Assembly: GCA_963675055.2 (NCBI GenBank)
Contig: CAXXJE010000002.1
Location: 186,001-250,000 of the forward strand
Direction: 5' to 3'
From: PGYT01 sp963675055
Lineage (GTDB): Bacteria; Bacteroidota; Ignavibacteria; Ignavibacteriales; Melioribacteraceae
DNA length: 64,000 nt
Position 1 is the stretch's first letter. The number at the start of each line of letters is the position of its first letter. Shown here in pieces: positions 1 to 7,692 of the stretch. The position numbers and the translations under genes were made by a program. The notes below the pieces were generated by a model. The model was given only the letters and a program-made list of their open reading frames with translations. It made no database searches and was not told the origin of the DNA.

Positions 1-166
1 TGGATTGGCAGGCGGTTAAAACAAAAATGAAAACCAAGCCAAGTGTAATAAAAGAGTTACGCATACAAAATCCTTTTTTAATTTATTATTACCTGCTCAA
101 ATATAAGAAAACAATAATTGCCATTAATAGTCAAATCGAAAAACATTATGAAGAACTGTCAATTGC

Positions 167-1486
167 CTACCGGAGGAGCATCATTTTCTTTGTCTCGGAA
201 AAACTTCCCGAACTCAGTTTGCAATAATAAATTCCGCTTGCGAGCGATCCGGCTTCAAAATTTACTTCATACTCGCCAGGAGCTACTACCGAATTTACCA
301 GATTTATTATCCTTCTTCCAAGGACATCGAAAATCGATAATTCCAGATGTACAGTCTCTGAGACACTATATTTAATTAGAGTTTCCGGATTGAAAGGATT
401 CGGATAATTACCAATAAGTTTAAATTTAGCCGTACTGATAGGTAAAGGAGTCTCATCTGTGCTAACCATCAATGGATGAAATCGAAAAACACCACTATCT
501 CTGGTTGCTAAATAAATCCATTCGCCCCCATAGCCCGAATATTCCAAACCCACGATTTCATCATCAAAGTCTAAATTTATTTCATACCAAATGTCTCCCC
601 AATCAGGACTGAATAGCAGAACGGGTTTATTTGAGTCCCAATGCCCTTCGAATCCGGTAACCACGAGAAAATGGTTGTATTCATCATAGACTATCCGGTT
701 TATAATATACTGTTCATCATTTACAAAAATTTTTTCCCAGTTAGCGCCGTTATCCGTTGTCCTGAACACATCAGGGTACGCGGCGGCAAATATCACCCCG
801 GCACTATCACCGGTGAAATCAATATCAGTAACTGCACCGGCTGGAGAGATATTGTTCCAGGTCTCACCGAAATCAGTTGACTTTTCAAGCAGTCTTCCGG
901 CAAATCCGGTCGCGCCGCCAAGCATAACAACACCCGGATACTCAATATTGGTTTTAACTGTTAAAAATGAGCCTTCATACGCCTCGCGGATCTTTGTCCA
1001 TGTTGTATCACTATAATTTCTTCGATAGAGGGCATCACCAGTAACCGCATATGTTTCCCCGCATATAGTTGGGTCAGGGAATCCGTCGATATCTCGCACA
1101 CTGAATGAGTGCTCGTAGTCAATTCCGGAACTGTTGGAAACAAATTCACCGCCGAGATAGCTGCAGAAAATGAGTCCGCTGTCCGAGAGACTTTTTTCAA
1201 CTCCCGCAGTTATCGCCCAGCCTATCGGTCCGGATTTATGCGGGTAAACAGAAAGAATAGTTCGGTTTAAAGGTATATTATCCCATTCAGTCGAATCGAC
1301 AGTCGATTCATTCTGCCAGTAAACACCGGAACTGTCAGTCCCAACTGCTATAAGATTATAGTTTACCGAAAGACTCGTAATATTCTTGCCGGCAAGTCCG
1401 AGATATTCAAATTGTTGAGAGTAATTATTTGTTGTGAGAAAGAATCCGGATGCCATTAAAAATTGTATCAGAAATCTGATATTCAT
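167..1486 (-). CDS. T9SS-sorted sialidase/BNR-like beta-propeller protein
   Basis: A 439-residue exported protein. Residues 1-24 look like a signal peptide ending near NNYSQ. The middle (about 30-345) has short repeats with Asp-box or photosynthesis-stability-factor flavour (for example STDFGETWNN and TTDNGANWEKI), typical of sialidase-like or YCF48-like beta-propellers. Residues about 355-439 are a T9SS type A sorting domain with NYPNPFNPET, then the FDVLGRR strand and a basic C-terminus (KKMMLLR). The start at 1486 is supported by a GGGGGA ribosome site just upstream. It is probably secreted by the T9SS and held on the cell surface. No catalytic residues were recognised, so the substrate is unknown. 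It stands alone, leftward, with a 144-base gap to the esterase gene. Confidence 0.85.
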   Translation of the reverse strand: MNIRFLIQFLMASGFFLTTNNYSQQFEYLGLAGKNITSLSVNYNLIAVGTDSSGVYWQNESTVDSTEWDNIPLNRTILSVYPHKSGPIGWAITAGVEKSLSDSGLIFCSYLGGEFVSNSSGIDYEHSFSVRDIDGFPDPTICGETYAVTGDALYRRNYSDTTWTKIREAYEGSFLTVKTNIEYPGVVMLGGATGFAGRLLEKSTDFGETWNNISPAGAVTDIDFTGDSAGVIFAAAYPDVFRTTDNGANWEKIFVNDEQYIINRIVYDEYNHFLVVTGFEGHWDSNKPVLLFSPDWGDIWYEINLDFDDEIVGLEYSGYGGEWIYLATRDSGVFRFHPLMVSTDETPLPISTAKFKLIGNYPNPFNPETLIKYSVSETVHLELSIFDVLGRRIINLVNSVVAPGEYEVNFEAGSLASGIYYCKLSSGSFSETKKMMLLR

Positions 1487-1630
1487 ATATCCCCCGATTT
1501 AATTGACAAACCTATCAATTACTCAAAAATTGTTCCGAATCGGGAAATGCAATTTATCGCCATGAGGAAGGTATGGAATCCATTCAAACGAAAATTTTGC
1601 ACAGAGTATGAAAATAATAGATAAACAAAC

Positions 1631-2878
1631 CTAATCAGTTCCTAGTCTTTTTAACATTTCTAACGCGTTTGAATTTTCGGGATTCAACTGCAACGACTTT
1701 CTGTAATTTTGTATCGCCATATCCCTATTGCCATCTTTCATATAAGCCTCACCAAGACTGTCATAAACATTAGCAGAATTCGGATAGAGTTCAACATTTA
1801 GACATAACAACGCAAAGGCAGCATCCAAATTATTCTGATTCATTTTTTCGTATCCCATGGAATTGATATACCCTTCGGCCATTTTCATGCGCCTGATAAA
1901 TTCGATACCCTTTTCAATTTCATCGTTGTTTAATGCCCGTGTGGCAAGATAGTACATTAGTCCCTCGGGAATTTCCACTTCAAATCCATATTTAAAACTA
2001 AGATCGGAATAATGTCGTTCTATTGTTTTCAGTGAGTCTCCTTTCACTGCTGGATCGTAGTACCAGCCCTGAAACATATTTATAATCGCCCTGGAGAAAG
2101 CCAGATATGGAACCGTTCTATGATCCGCGTCCGTAATAACATTATACTCCCAATTGAAATTACAAGACTCGCTCTTTTTCAGTATCTCAACAAACTCTTC
2201 CAAATCCCCTTTTATTTTCTCCTCCTTACTTCCCAGAGATAAATAGTATCTTTTCGGACTATTAAAATCCTTTTCCAGAATTTTTACTGACTGCCTGATG
2301 ACCAATTGTTCGTCCCAGTGTAAACTGGGACTGCTTGCAAAGACTGCATCAAACAAATCCGAATAGTTCAACAGCACGTAAGTCACATATAATCCGGCTA
2401 GGGAATGGCCCGCAAGCATCCGGAAAGTTTTCGTTCTGTAATTATTTTCAACAAAAGGTATAAGTTCTTCATCAATAAACTCAGTAAACCGATCAGCGCC
2501 GCCCCCTACAGGTTGATCAGATAGTATGGGATACATAGCTTTCGTAGGTGTCAGATCGCGGGTACGATCAGTGTTTTCAATAGCAACAACAATCATTTCC
2601 GGCATATGCTTGGAACGTGAGATACTTTCTACTAGTCCGGATAAATATAGAAAATGACTTCGTCCGTCCAGCACATACAACACAGGATATTGATTCAGCG
2701 ACCCGCTGTAACTTTCCGGCAGGTAAATATAAACGGTTCTTTCTTCTCCAAGCACTCTTGATTCAATTGATATCTTATTTGTGAGTTTTATATCATCAAC
2801 TTTCTGAGCATTAACTAAAGTTGTGAATAATAAATAGATTAGTATCACTGCTCTAAACAGTTTTTCAAGTAGGTTCAT
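1631..2878 (-). CDS. Esterase (Fes/IroE-like alpha/beta hydrolase) with C-terminal TPRs
   Basis: A 415-residue exported alpha/beta hydrolase of the putative esterase (esterase D / enterochelin esterase-like) family. After a signal peptide (1-24) comes the esterase core: YPVLYVLDG, the strand IVVAIENTDRTRDLTP, and the nucleophile elbow GHSLAG at about residue 157. A late His in DADHRTVPY may complete the triad. Residues about 345-412 hold TPR-type helices (SANVYDSLGEAYMKDGNRD), common for this family in Bacteroidota. An AGGA ribosome site precedes the start. A 17-bp perfect palindrome 40 bases upstream resembles the one before the neighbouring PadR gene, so PadR control is inferred. The natural ester substrate cannot be deduced; the lack of a siderophore locus argues against a strict enterobactin role. 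Confidence 0.88.
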   Translation of the reverse strand: MNLLEKLFRAVILIYLLFTTLVNAQKVDDIKLTNKISIESRVLGEERTVYIYLPESYSGSLNQYPVLYVLDGRSHFLYLSGLVESISRSKHMPEMIVVAIENTDRTRDLTPTKAMYPILSDQPVGGGADRFTEFIDEELIPFVENNYRTKTFRMLAGHSLAGLYVTYVLLNYSDLFDAVFASSPSLHWDEQLVIRQSVKILEKDFNSPKRYYLSLGSKEEKIKGDLEEFVEILKKSESCNFNWEYNVITDADHRTVPYLAFSRAIINMFQGWYYDPAVKGDSLKTIERHYSDLSFKYGFEVEIPEGLMYYLATRALNNDEIEKGIEFIRRMKMAEGYINSMGYEKMNQNNLDAAFALLCLNVELYPNSANVYDSLGEAYMKDGNRDMAIQNYRKSLQLNPENSNALEMLKRLGTD

Positions 2879-2917
2879 TCTTTCCTCACTAAATTTTGTG
2901 ATAAGTTATACAGTATC

Positions 2918-2934
2918 ATTCTAAATTTTAGAAT
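2918..2934. promoter_or_regulatory. Candidate PadR operator before the esterase gene
   Basis: A perfect inverted repeat with arms ATTCTAAA and TTTAGAAT around one central T. It shares the ATTCTA ... TAGAAT frame and one-base centre with the palindrome at 5914-5932 before the PadR gene. It lies 40 bases upstream of the esterase start. The role is inferred from this match; PadR proteins commonly bind AT-rich palindromes. Confidence 0.6.
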
Positions 2935-2981
2935 AAATAATATATTTATATGGAATAAATGGATCAACATTCATTATTCCT

Positions 2982-5555
2982 TTACTCGTATTTTAATGAG
3001 TCGACCGGATTTGCAATTGCTGCTTTCAACGATTGGAAAAATACAGACACGAAAGTTAGGACAATAACTATTGAGCCGGTTATTAGAAAAATATTAACAC
3101 CGGGAGCAGTACGATAAGCAAATTCTTCAAGCCATTTATTCATGATTAAGTAAGATGCAGGAAGTGATACTCCAAGCGCAATTAAAATCAGGTACAAATA
3201 TTCTTTCATAATTAATCCGACAACATTGCTGTTGGAAGCACCCAAAGTCTTTCTAATACCTATTTCTTTTGTTTTACTTTGAGCTGAATAAGTTACTAGA
3301 CCAAGCAAGCCGATAAGAGCTATTATAATGCCCATGATCGAAAAATAACTTAACAACTCAGCCAGTCGTTTATCCATTGAATAAAACCTTTCGAAGTCCT
3401 CATCCATGAATCTATAAACAAACGGTGTGGCCGGCAGTATTTTCTTCCAGGTCGATTCAATAACATTTATCGTATTCTCTATATTCCTGCTGTCAATTTT
3501 AATAACAAGACTGGATAACCAGTACTTGTTCGGAGCCATAAGGAGAGTCATGGGTTCAATCTTATCGTGCAAAGTTTTGTGATGAAAATTCTTTACGATT
3601 CCAACAATGGTGCCTCGCATCCCGAATATACCAAACTGCTCTCCAACCGGATCCGAAAGGTTTAGTGCTTTCACTGCCTTTTCATTCAGAATGTATCCGG
3701 TACTATCAGTTGCAAACTCCTTATTAAAACTTCTCCCATCAACTATTTCCAGTTCCATGGTTTCAACAAAGCCGAAATCAACCGGAGCAAATACAAGGCG
3801 GATCTCCTCCTCGTCCGTTTTTCCCTCCCAATAAATTCTGTTTGCATTGTCATTAAAAAATGATGGACGTCTTCCGCAGGCAGACACATTAACTACACCC
3901 GGATTTTTAGTCATTTCTGTCCTCAGCAGATCATACTTGATGTTAGCATCTCCCATCATCCTGATATAAATAACCTGATCTTTTGAATATCCCAGATCTT
4001 TTCCCCTCATGTAGTTCAACTGCTCATTGATTACCAGTGTACCGAATATCAATGTAATTGAAAATGTAAACTGAATAACAACTAGAATCTTCCGGAAATT
4101 AGCTCCCCTGATTGTCGAATTTCTGTTTTTGCCAAATATTTTAGCCGGCATGAATGATGATAAATACAATGAAGGATAACTGCCTGCAAATACTGCAGTA
4201 AATAATGAGATTAACAGAAAACCGCTGATCACTTCCGGTTTAAGCAGTAGTGTGTACGAGAAATTTTTGAATGTAACAGCGTTGAAAACCGGGAGTAGTA
4301 TCACTACCAATGCCAGAGCAACCAGCAGTGCTAAAAACATCATTATGAACGATTCAGTATAGAACTGTGCTATCAGGTTGCTTCTAATTGCACCGGTAAC
4401 TTTTCTAATTCCGACTTCATTAGAACGCTGAATAGACCTCGAGGTTGTTAAATTAATAAAGTTAAAGCAGGCAATAAGTAGAACAACAATTGCAATTAGC
4501 GAAAAAATGTAAACATATTTCACCTGTCCGGCAGCATCTTCGGCGCCGTACACAGTATAAAGTCTTATATTCAACAGGGGATTTAACTCGTACGAACCTT
4601 TCGATGAATTCCTGTTGCTCCGAACAATTTGCAGGATAGATTTTTCGACTTTTGATTTGTCGGCATTATCATTCAGCATCACAAAAGTTGATATAGCATT
4701 TACCCAGCCGCCCGGCATTCTTTCAAGTTTCTCATTCACAAAATCGAAACTGAAAATCATATCATATTGAAGAGTAGAATTCTGCGGAGCTTTTTCGATT
4801 ATACCGGTTACTGTAACATCAAACTTATTTTCAATTCTCAAATTCCTGCCGACTGCATTTTCACTTCCAAAGTATTTTTCCGCAGTTTCCGGAGTTAGTA
4901 AAACCGAGAATTTATCGGCAAGGGAAGAAGCCGGTTCTCCATCAATCAGGGAGAAAGAGAACATCTTGAAAAAATCAGGATCAACGCATCTGGCATTTTC
5001 TTCATAAAAAGATTTATCATCATACCTGACCTGTATTCCACCGAATCTTGTAAACCGGGATGTGTATTCAATTTCGGGAATTTCCTTTAACGCCGGAGCG
5101 AGCGGAACCGGGGTAGTAACTGAACGATAGGTCTGGTCCTTAAAGGACTCCTTCGAATCAATTCTGTATAACTCTGCAGAGTGTTTGTGAAACACGTCAA
5201 AGCTTAACTCATCATTTATCCACAGGAATATGAGCAAGCTGCAAACCAGCCCAAGTGCGAGTCCGAATACATTTATCAGCGAATACCATTTCTGCCTTTT
5301 AATATTCCTTACTCCGATTTTAAGATAATTGGCAAGCATCGTACCGCCCCATTCAATACTGTTGATGATAAAACCGGGAAATGATTTAACTACCTGCAGC
5401 CAGAACCATACAAAAGCATTGAACCGGCCGTATTCGTTTCTTACATTAATGTAGATTTCATTAATATCCCCCATGATTCCCGCAAAGCGGTCGTCACGCA
5501 TAAACATTCGCAATAACACTGATGCAACTTTCGGAGGTCGAATGTTAGCCTTCAA
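2982..5555 (-). CDS. MacB/FtsX-type ABC permease with permease prefix domain
   Basis: An 857-residue membrane protein. Residues 1-75 form the permease prefix domain found on PadR-linked ABC permeases (PPKVASVLLRMFMRDDRF, then GDINEIY). Two MacB-like halves follow. Each has a periplasmic core and FtsX-type membrane segments, at about 95-120 and 370-480 for the first and about 715-850 for the second, with the signature GIRKVTGA and GIRKTLGAS loops. No ATPase gene is adjacent, so a partner MacB-type ATPase must be encoded elsewhere. The family handles stress responses, peptide or lipoprotein export, or antimicrobial efflux; the cargo here is unknown. Its start lies 2 bases after the PadR stop codon, so the two genes are one transcript. 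Confidence 0.92.
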   Translation of the reverse strand: MKANIRPPKVASVLLRMFMRDDRFAGIMGDINEIYINVRNEYGRFNAFVWFWLQVVKSFPGFIINSIEWGGTMLANYLKIGVRNIKRQKWYSLINVFGLALGLVCSLLIFLWINDELSFDVFHKHSAELYRIDSKESFKDQTYRSVTTPVPLAPALKEIPEIEYTSRFTRFGGIQVRYDDKSFYEENARCVDPDFFKMFSFSLIDGEPASSLADKFSVLLTPETAEKYFGSENAVGRNLRIENKFDVTVTGIIEKAPQNSTLQYDMIFSFDFVNEKLERMPGGWVNAISTFVMLNDNADKSKVEKSILQIVRSNRNSSKGSYELNPLLNIRLYTVYGAEDAAGQVKYVYIFSLIAIVVLLIACFNFINLTTSRSIQRSNEVGIRKVTGAIRSNLIAQFYTESFIMMFLALLVALALVVILLPVFNAVTFKNFSYTLLLKPEVISGFLLISLFTAVFAGSYPSLYLSSFMPAKIFGKNRNSTIRGANFRKILVVIQFTFSITLIFGTLVINEQLNYMRGKDLGYSKDQVIYIRMMGDANIKYDLLRTEMTKNPGVVNVSACGRRPSFFNDNANRIYWEGKTDEEEIRLVFAPVDFGFVETMELEIVDGRSFNKEFATDSTGYILNEKAVKALNLSDPVGEQFGIFGMRGTIVGIVKNFHHKTLHDKIEPMTLLMAPNKYWLSSLVIKIDSRNIENTINVIESTWKKILPATPFVYRFMDEDFERFYSMDKRLAELLSYFSIMGIIIALIGLLGLVTYSAQSKTKEIGIRKTLGASNSNVVGLIMKEYLYLILIALGVSLPASYLIMNKWLEEFAYRTAPGVNIFLITGSIVIVLTFVSVFFQSLKAAIANPVDSLKYE

Positions 5556-5557
5556 TT

Positions 5558-5884
5558 TTATTCGCCCGATGTTCTTTTGTTATCAAGATCTGACCACATC
5601 AAGTCGTAGACTTTCTTAGATTCGTTCAAGACTTTCATTCCTTCAGAAGTTATTTTATAGTAGCGCTTACTCATTCCACCGCGTTCCGGTGTAGGATCAC
5701 CCTGAAACGTAGTTAGAAATCCTTTACGGACGAGCCTGTCCAGGGGTACGTATATCCCGCCGATTGAGAACTTTTTTCCCGTTGCTTCCATCAGGTAATT
5801 CCTGATATTAACTCCATAAGCGTCGTCAACAAGTTTCCACACACAAAGAAGAATCAATTCTTCAGTCTTGGATAGTATTTCCAT
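5558..5884 (-). CDS. PadR-family transcriptional regulator
   Basis: A 108-residue winged-helix repressor of the PadR family, short form without the C-terminal dimerisation extension. Motifs include LSKTEELILLCVWKL at the start, the recognition region FSIGGIYVPLDRLVRKGFL, and the wing with RYYKITSEGMK. The PadR-permease-prefix pair is a recognised arrangement in Bacteroidota and Acidobacteriota. A GAGG ribosome site precedes the start, and a 19-bp perfect palindrome lies 30 bases upstream, consistent with autorepression. The inducing ligand is unknown. Confidence 0.92.
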   Translation of the reverse strand: MEILSKTEELILLCVWKLVDDAYGVNIRNYLMEATGKKFSIGGIYVPLDRLVRKGFLTTFQGDPTPERGGMSKRYYKITSEGMKVLNESKKVYDLMWSDLDNKRTSGE

Positions 5885-5913
5885 TATAACCTCTAAATTC
5901 GTTATTTCTAATT

Positions 5914-5932
5914 TATTCTATAATATAGAATA
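5914..5932. promoter_or_regulatory. Candidate PadR autoregulatory operator
   Basis: A perfect inverted repeat with arms TATTCTATA and TATAGAATA around one central A, 30 bases upstream of the PadR start. It shares ATTCTA ... TAGAAT with the site before the esterase gene. Assignment to PadR is inference from position and repetition. Confidence 0.6.
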
Positions 5933-5990
5933 TATCAAGGCAATTAATTACATTTTTCAAAAATAATTGTGGTGGAACATTTCAGTAAGA

Positions 5991-6371
5991 TTAAATCCAT
6001 TCCGGGTCTGCAACAGTTTTATCACTCTCTGCATTACCGGTGTTCAGAGTAGAAGCAGGTTCAAACAGCATCAAATGCGCTTCTTCCTCTGCTGCGGGAC
6101 AATGTTCAACACCCTTCGGTATTATAACAAATTCACCTTCACGTAGTTCTAGTGTCTTATCCCGTAGCAGCATCCGAAACGATCCTTTTACAACAAAAAA
6201 CATTTCATCTTCCTCGTCATGCTTGTGCCAGTCGAATCGCCCTTTAATCTTGACCAGCTTAACATGCTGCCCGTTAAGTTCACCCACAATTCTCGGATCC
6301 CAGTGGGTGCTGAACTTTTCAAGCTTTTCTGATATATTGATCTTATCCAAACTCTTATACTCCGCTTTCAT
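5991..6371 (-). CDS. Small cupin-domain protein
   Basis: A 126-residue single-domain cupin. Cupin motif 1 is intact: Gly at the start of GRFDWHKHDEEDEMF, the HxH pair, a Glu four residues later and a closing Gly. Motif 2 is GEFVIIPKGVEHCPA, with the third metal His. It should be a cytosolic beta-barrel binding a divalent metal. Members of this group (mannose-6-phosphate isomerase-like cupins) include enzymes and small-molecule binders, and no substrate can be assigned. Its start overlaps the end of the rhomboid-like gene by 17 bases, so the two are translated from one message. Confidence 0.88.
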   Translation of the reverse strand: MKAEYKSLDKINISEKLEKFSTHWDPRIVGELNGQHVKLVKIKGRFDWHKHDEEDEMFFVVKGSFRMLLRDKTLELREGEFVIIPKGVEHCPAAEEEAHLMLFEPASTLNTGNAESDKTVADPEWI

Positions 6372-7506
6372 ATTCCCCGGGAATCTCCTTAGTGCTTTCT
6401 ATAGTGCCAGTTATCCGGTTCAGTGCAAAACTCATTTTCTTCTTGTCCTCATCTCCGAATTCTATAAAGAATCTGATCAAATCCGGAGTATCGATTCCTT
6501 TAGTAAACTTTATAATTCCGGCATCGTTCGTTCTAAATTTTTCCGAAGGTTCAATTTTACAGTCCGGCATATCAGTCGATGATATATCAACACCCCGGAT
6601 TGCGTCACCTTCATTGACGATAAAACACTTGATAGTCTCATGATCCTCCTGAATTTTAAGTACTCTGAACCGGGGAACCGGATCATGTTTCTCTTCAACT
6701 ACTTTTTTTTCTTCAGGTTCGGTTTCTGTGATTATTTCTTCAACTTTTGGTTCCGGTTCCGTCACTAATTCCTCGTGGTCCAAATCTATTGTGTCCAGAT
6801 CCGGCTCAATCGAGCCTAATTCAGAAATGTCATTAACCTTCGTCTTACCACCCTCTCCCTTTAGTAGGTCGAACAGAGTTTCATCTCCGAGAGGCCATAA
6901 ATGGAAGAACTGAGAGAGCGATGCGAGAATAAATCCAGCTGTAAATCCCCCGGTATATACATAGTAGTGGGGCTGATAACCGAATTGCCCGAGAATAAAT
7001 ATATCAGCAAGGAAATACAGAATTGCGACAAATATCATTCTGATCTTAAAACTACCATGAATAACCTTTGTGAAGAACCAGAAGAGGTAGTAAAACTTTA
7101 CCTTACTTTTGGGAAACCAGACTAGGATTACTGCTATAAAACCGCTAACTATGCCACTTGCTCCTACAGCAGCTCCGCTTTCCAAATACAGATGTGCGGC
7201 AGAACCCGCTACACCAATAAGCAGGAATATTACGGGATAAAACCAATTCCCGATCACAGAACAAATAGCGTTACCGAAAGCAAAGAGAAAGATTATATTC
7301 AAGGCTAGTTTATACGCATCTGCATGGACAAAAACATTGCCCGCCATCTGAAGAGGCTCCCAGTCCTCAAGTATCAGTTTCTCTACAAAACTATAATACT
7401 GAGGAAAAAAGGATGAAAGAAATACTGCAAGCATCAAAAATAACAGCAGAATATTTGTAAATGGCCGTTTATATATATGAATATCGAGTCCGTACGGAAA
7501 GATCAT
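6355..7506 (-). CDS. Rhomboid-family membrane protein, catalytic His replaced, with acidic cytoplasmic tail
   Basis: A 383-residue protein. Residues 1-190 have six or seven membrane helices with rhomboid landmarks: the Asn of the TM2 motif in YKLALNIIFLFAFGN and the catalytic-serine motif GASG (AVGASGIVSGF). In the last core helix, where active rhomboids have His-x-Gly-Gly, the sequence is VYTGGFTAGF, with Tyr at the catalytic His position. The first His of the usual HxxxN motif is Lys. A strongly acidic, Glu-rich linker (about 215-275) joins a C-terminal soluble domain of about 110 residues. A non-proteolytic rhomboid relative is inferred. It overlaps the cupin gene and is divergent from alaS. 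Confidence 0.82.
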   Translation of the reverse strand: MIFPYGLDIHIYKRPFTNILLLFLMLAVFLSSFFPQYYSFVEKLILEDWEPLQMAGNVFVHADAYKLALNIIFLFAFGNAICSVIGNWFYPVIFLLIGVAGSAAHLYLESGAAVGASGIVSGFIAVILVWFPKSKVKFYYLFWFFTKVIHGSFKIRMIFVAILYFLADIFILGQFGYQPHYYVYTGGFTAGFILASLSQFFHLWPLGDETLFDLLKGEGGKTKVNDISELGSIEPDLDTIDLDHEELVTEPEPKVEEIITETEPEEKKVVEEKHDPVPRFRVLKIQEDHETIKCFIVNEGDAIRGVDISSTDMPDCKIEPSEKFRTNDAGIIKFTKGIDTPDLIRFFIEFGDEDKKKMSFALNRITGTIESTKEIPGEYESGV

Positions 7507-7656
7507 TGAGTTCCCCTCTATCGTTACATCTAAATTTATTTATATTTATGCAAATCACAAAAAGCCAACAGAATAATATTAAATTTTTTCCGAATATGAG
7601 TTTTCGGAATATGAGACAATTCTCTCAGGGTGTTTCATCCCGTTTTATCCTTTTTG

Positions 7657-7664
7657 TATATTTG
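7657..7664 (+). promoter_or_regulatory. Possible Bacteroidota-type -7 promoter element for alaS
   Basis: TATATTTG matches the TAnnTTTG -7 element of Bacteroidota promoters and lies 29 bases before the alaS start. No convincing -33 TTTG was seen at the right spacing, so support is limited. Confidence 0.3.
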
Positions 7665-7692
7665 TGCCTCAAATAAAATCAGAGTTGAATAA

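Noticed and set aside
27..227. Short rightward open frame at the window start
   Set aside because: No ribosome site or recognisable protein; it runs into the antisense of the T9SS gene ending at 167.
6040..6582. 180-codon rightward open frame
   Set aside because: It is antisense to the cupin and rhomboid-like genes, whose family motifs are clear; the Ser-rich translation is typical of an antisense shadow.
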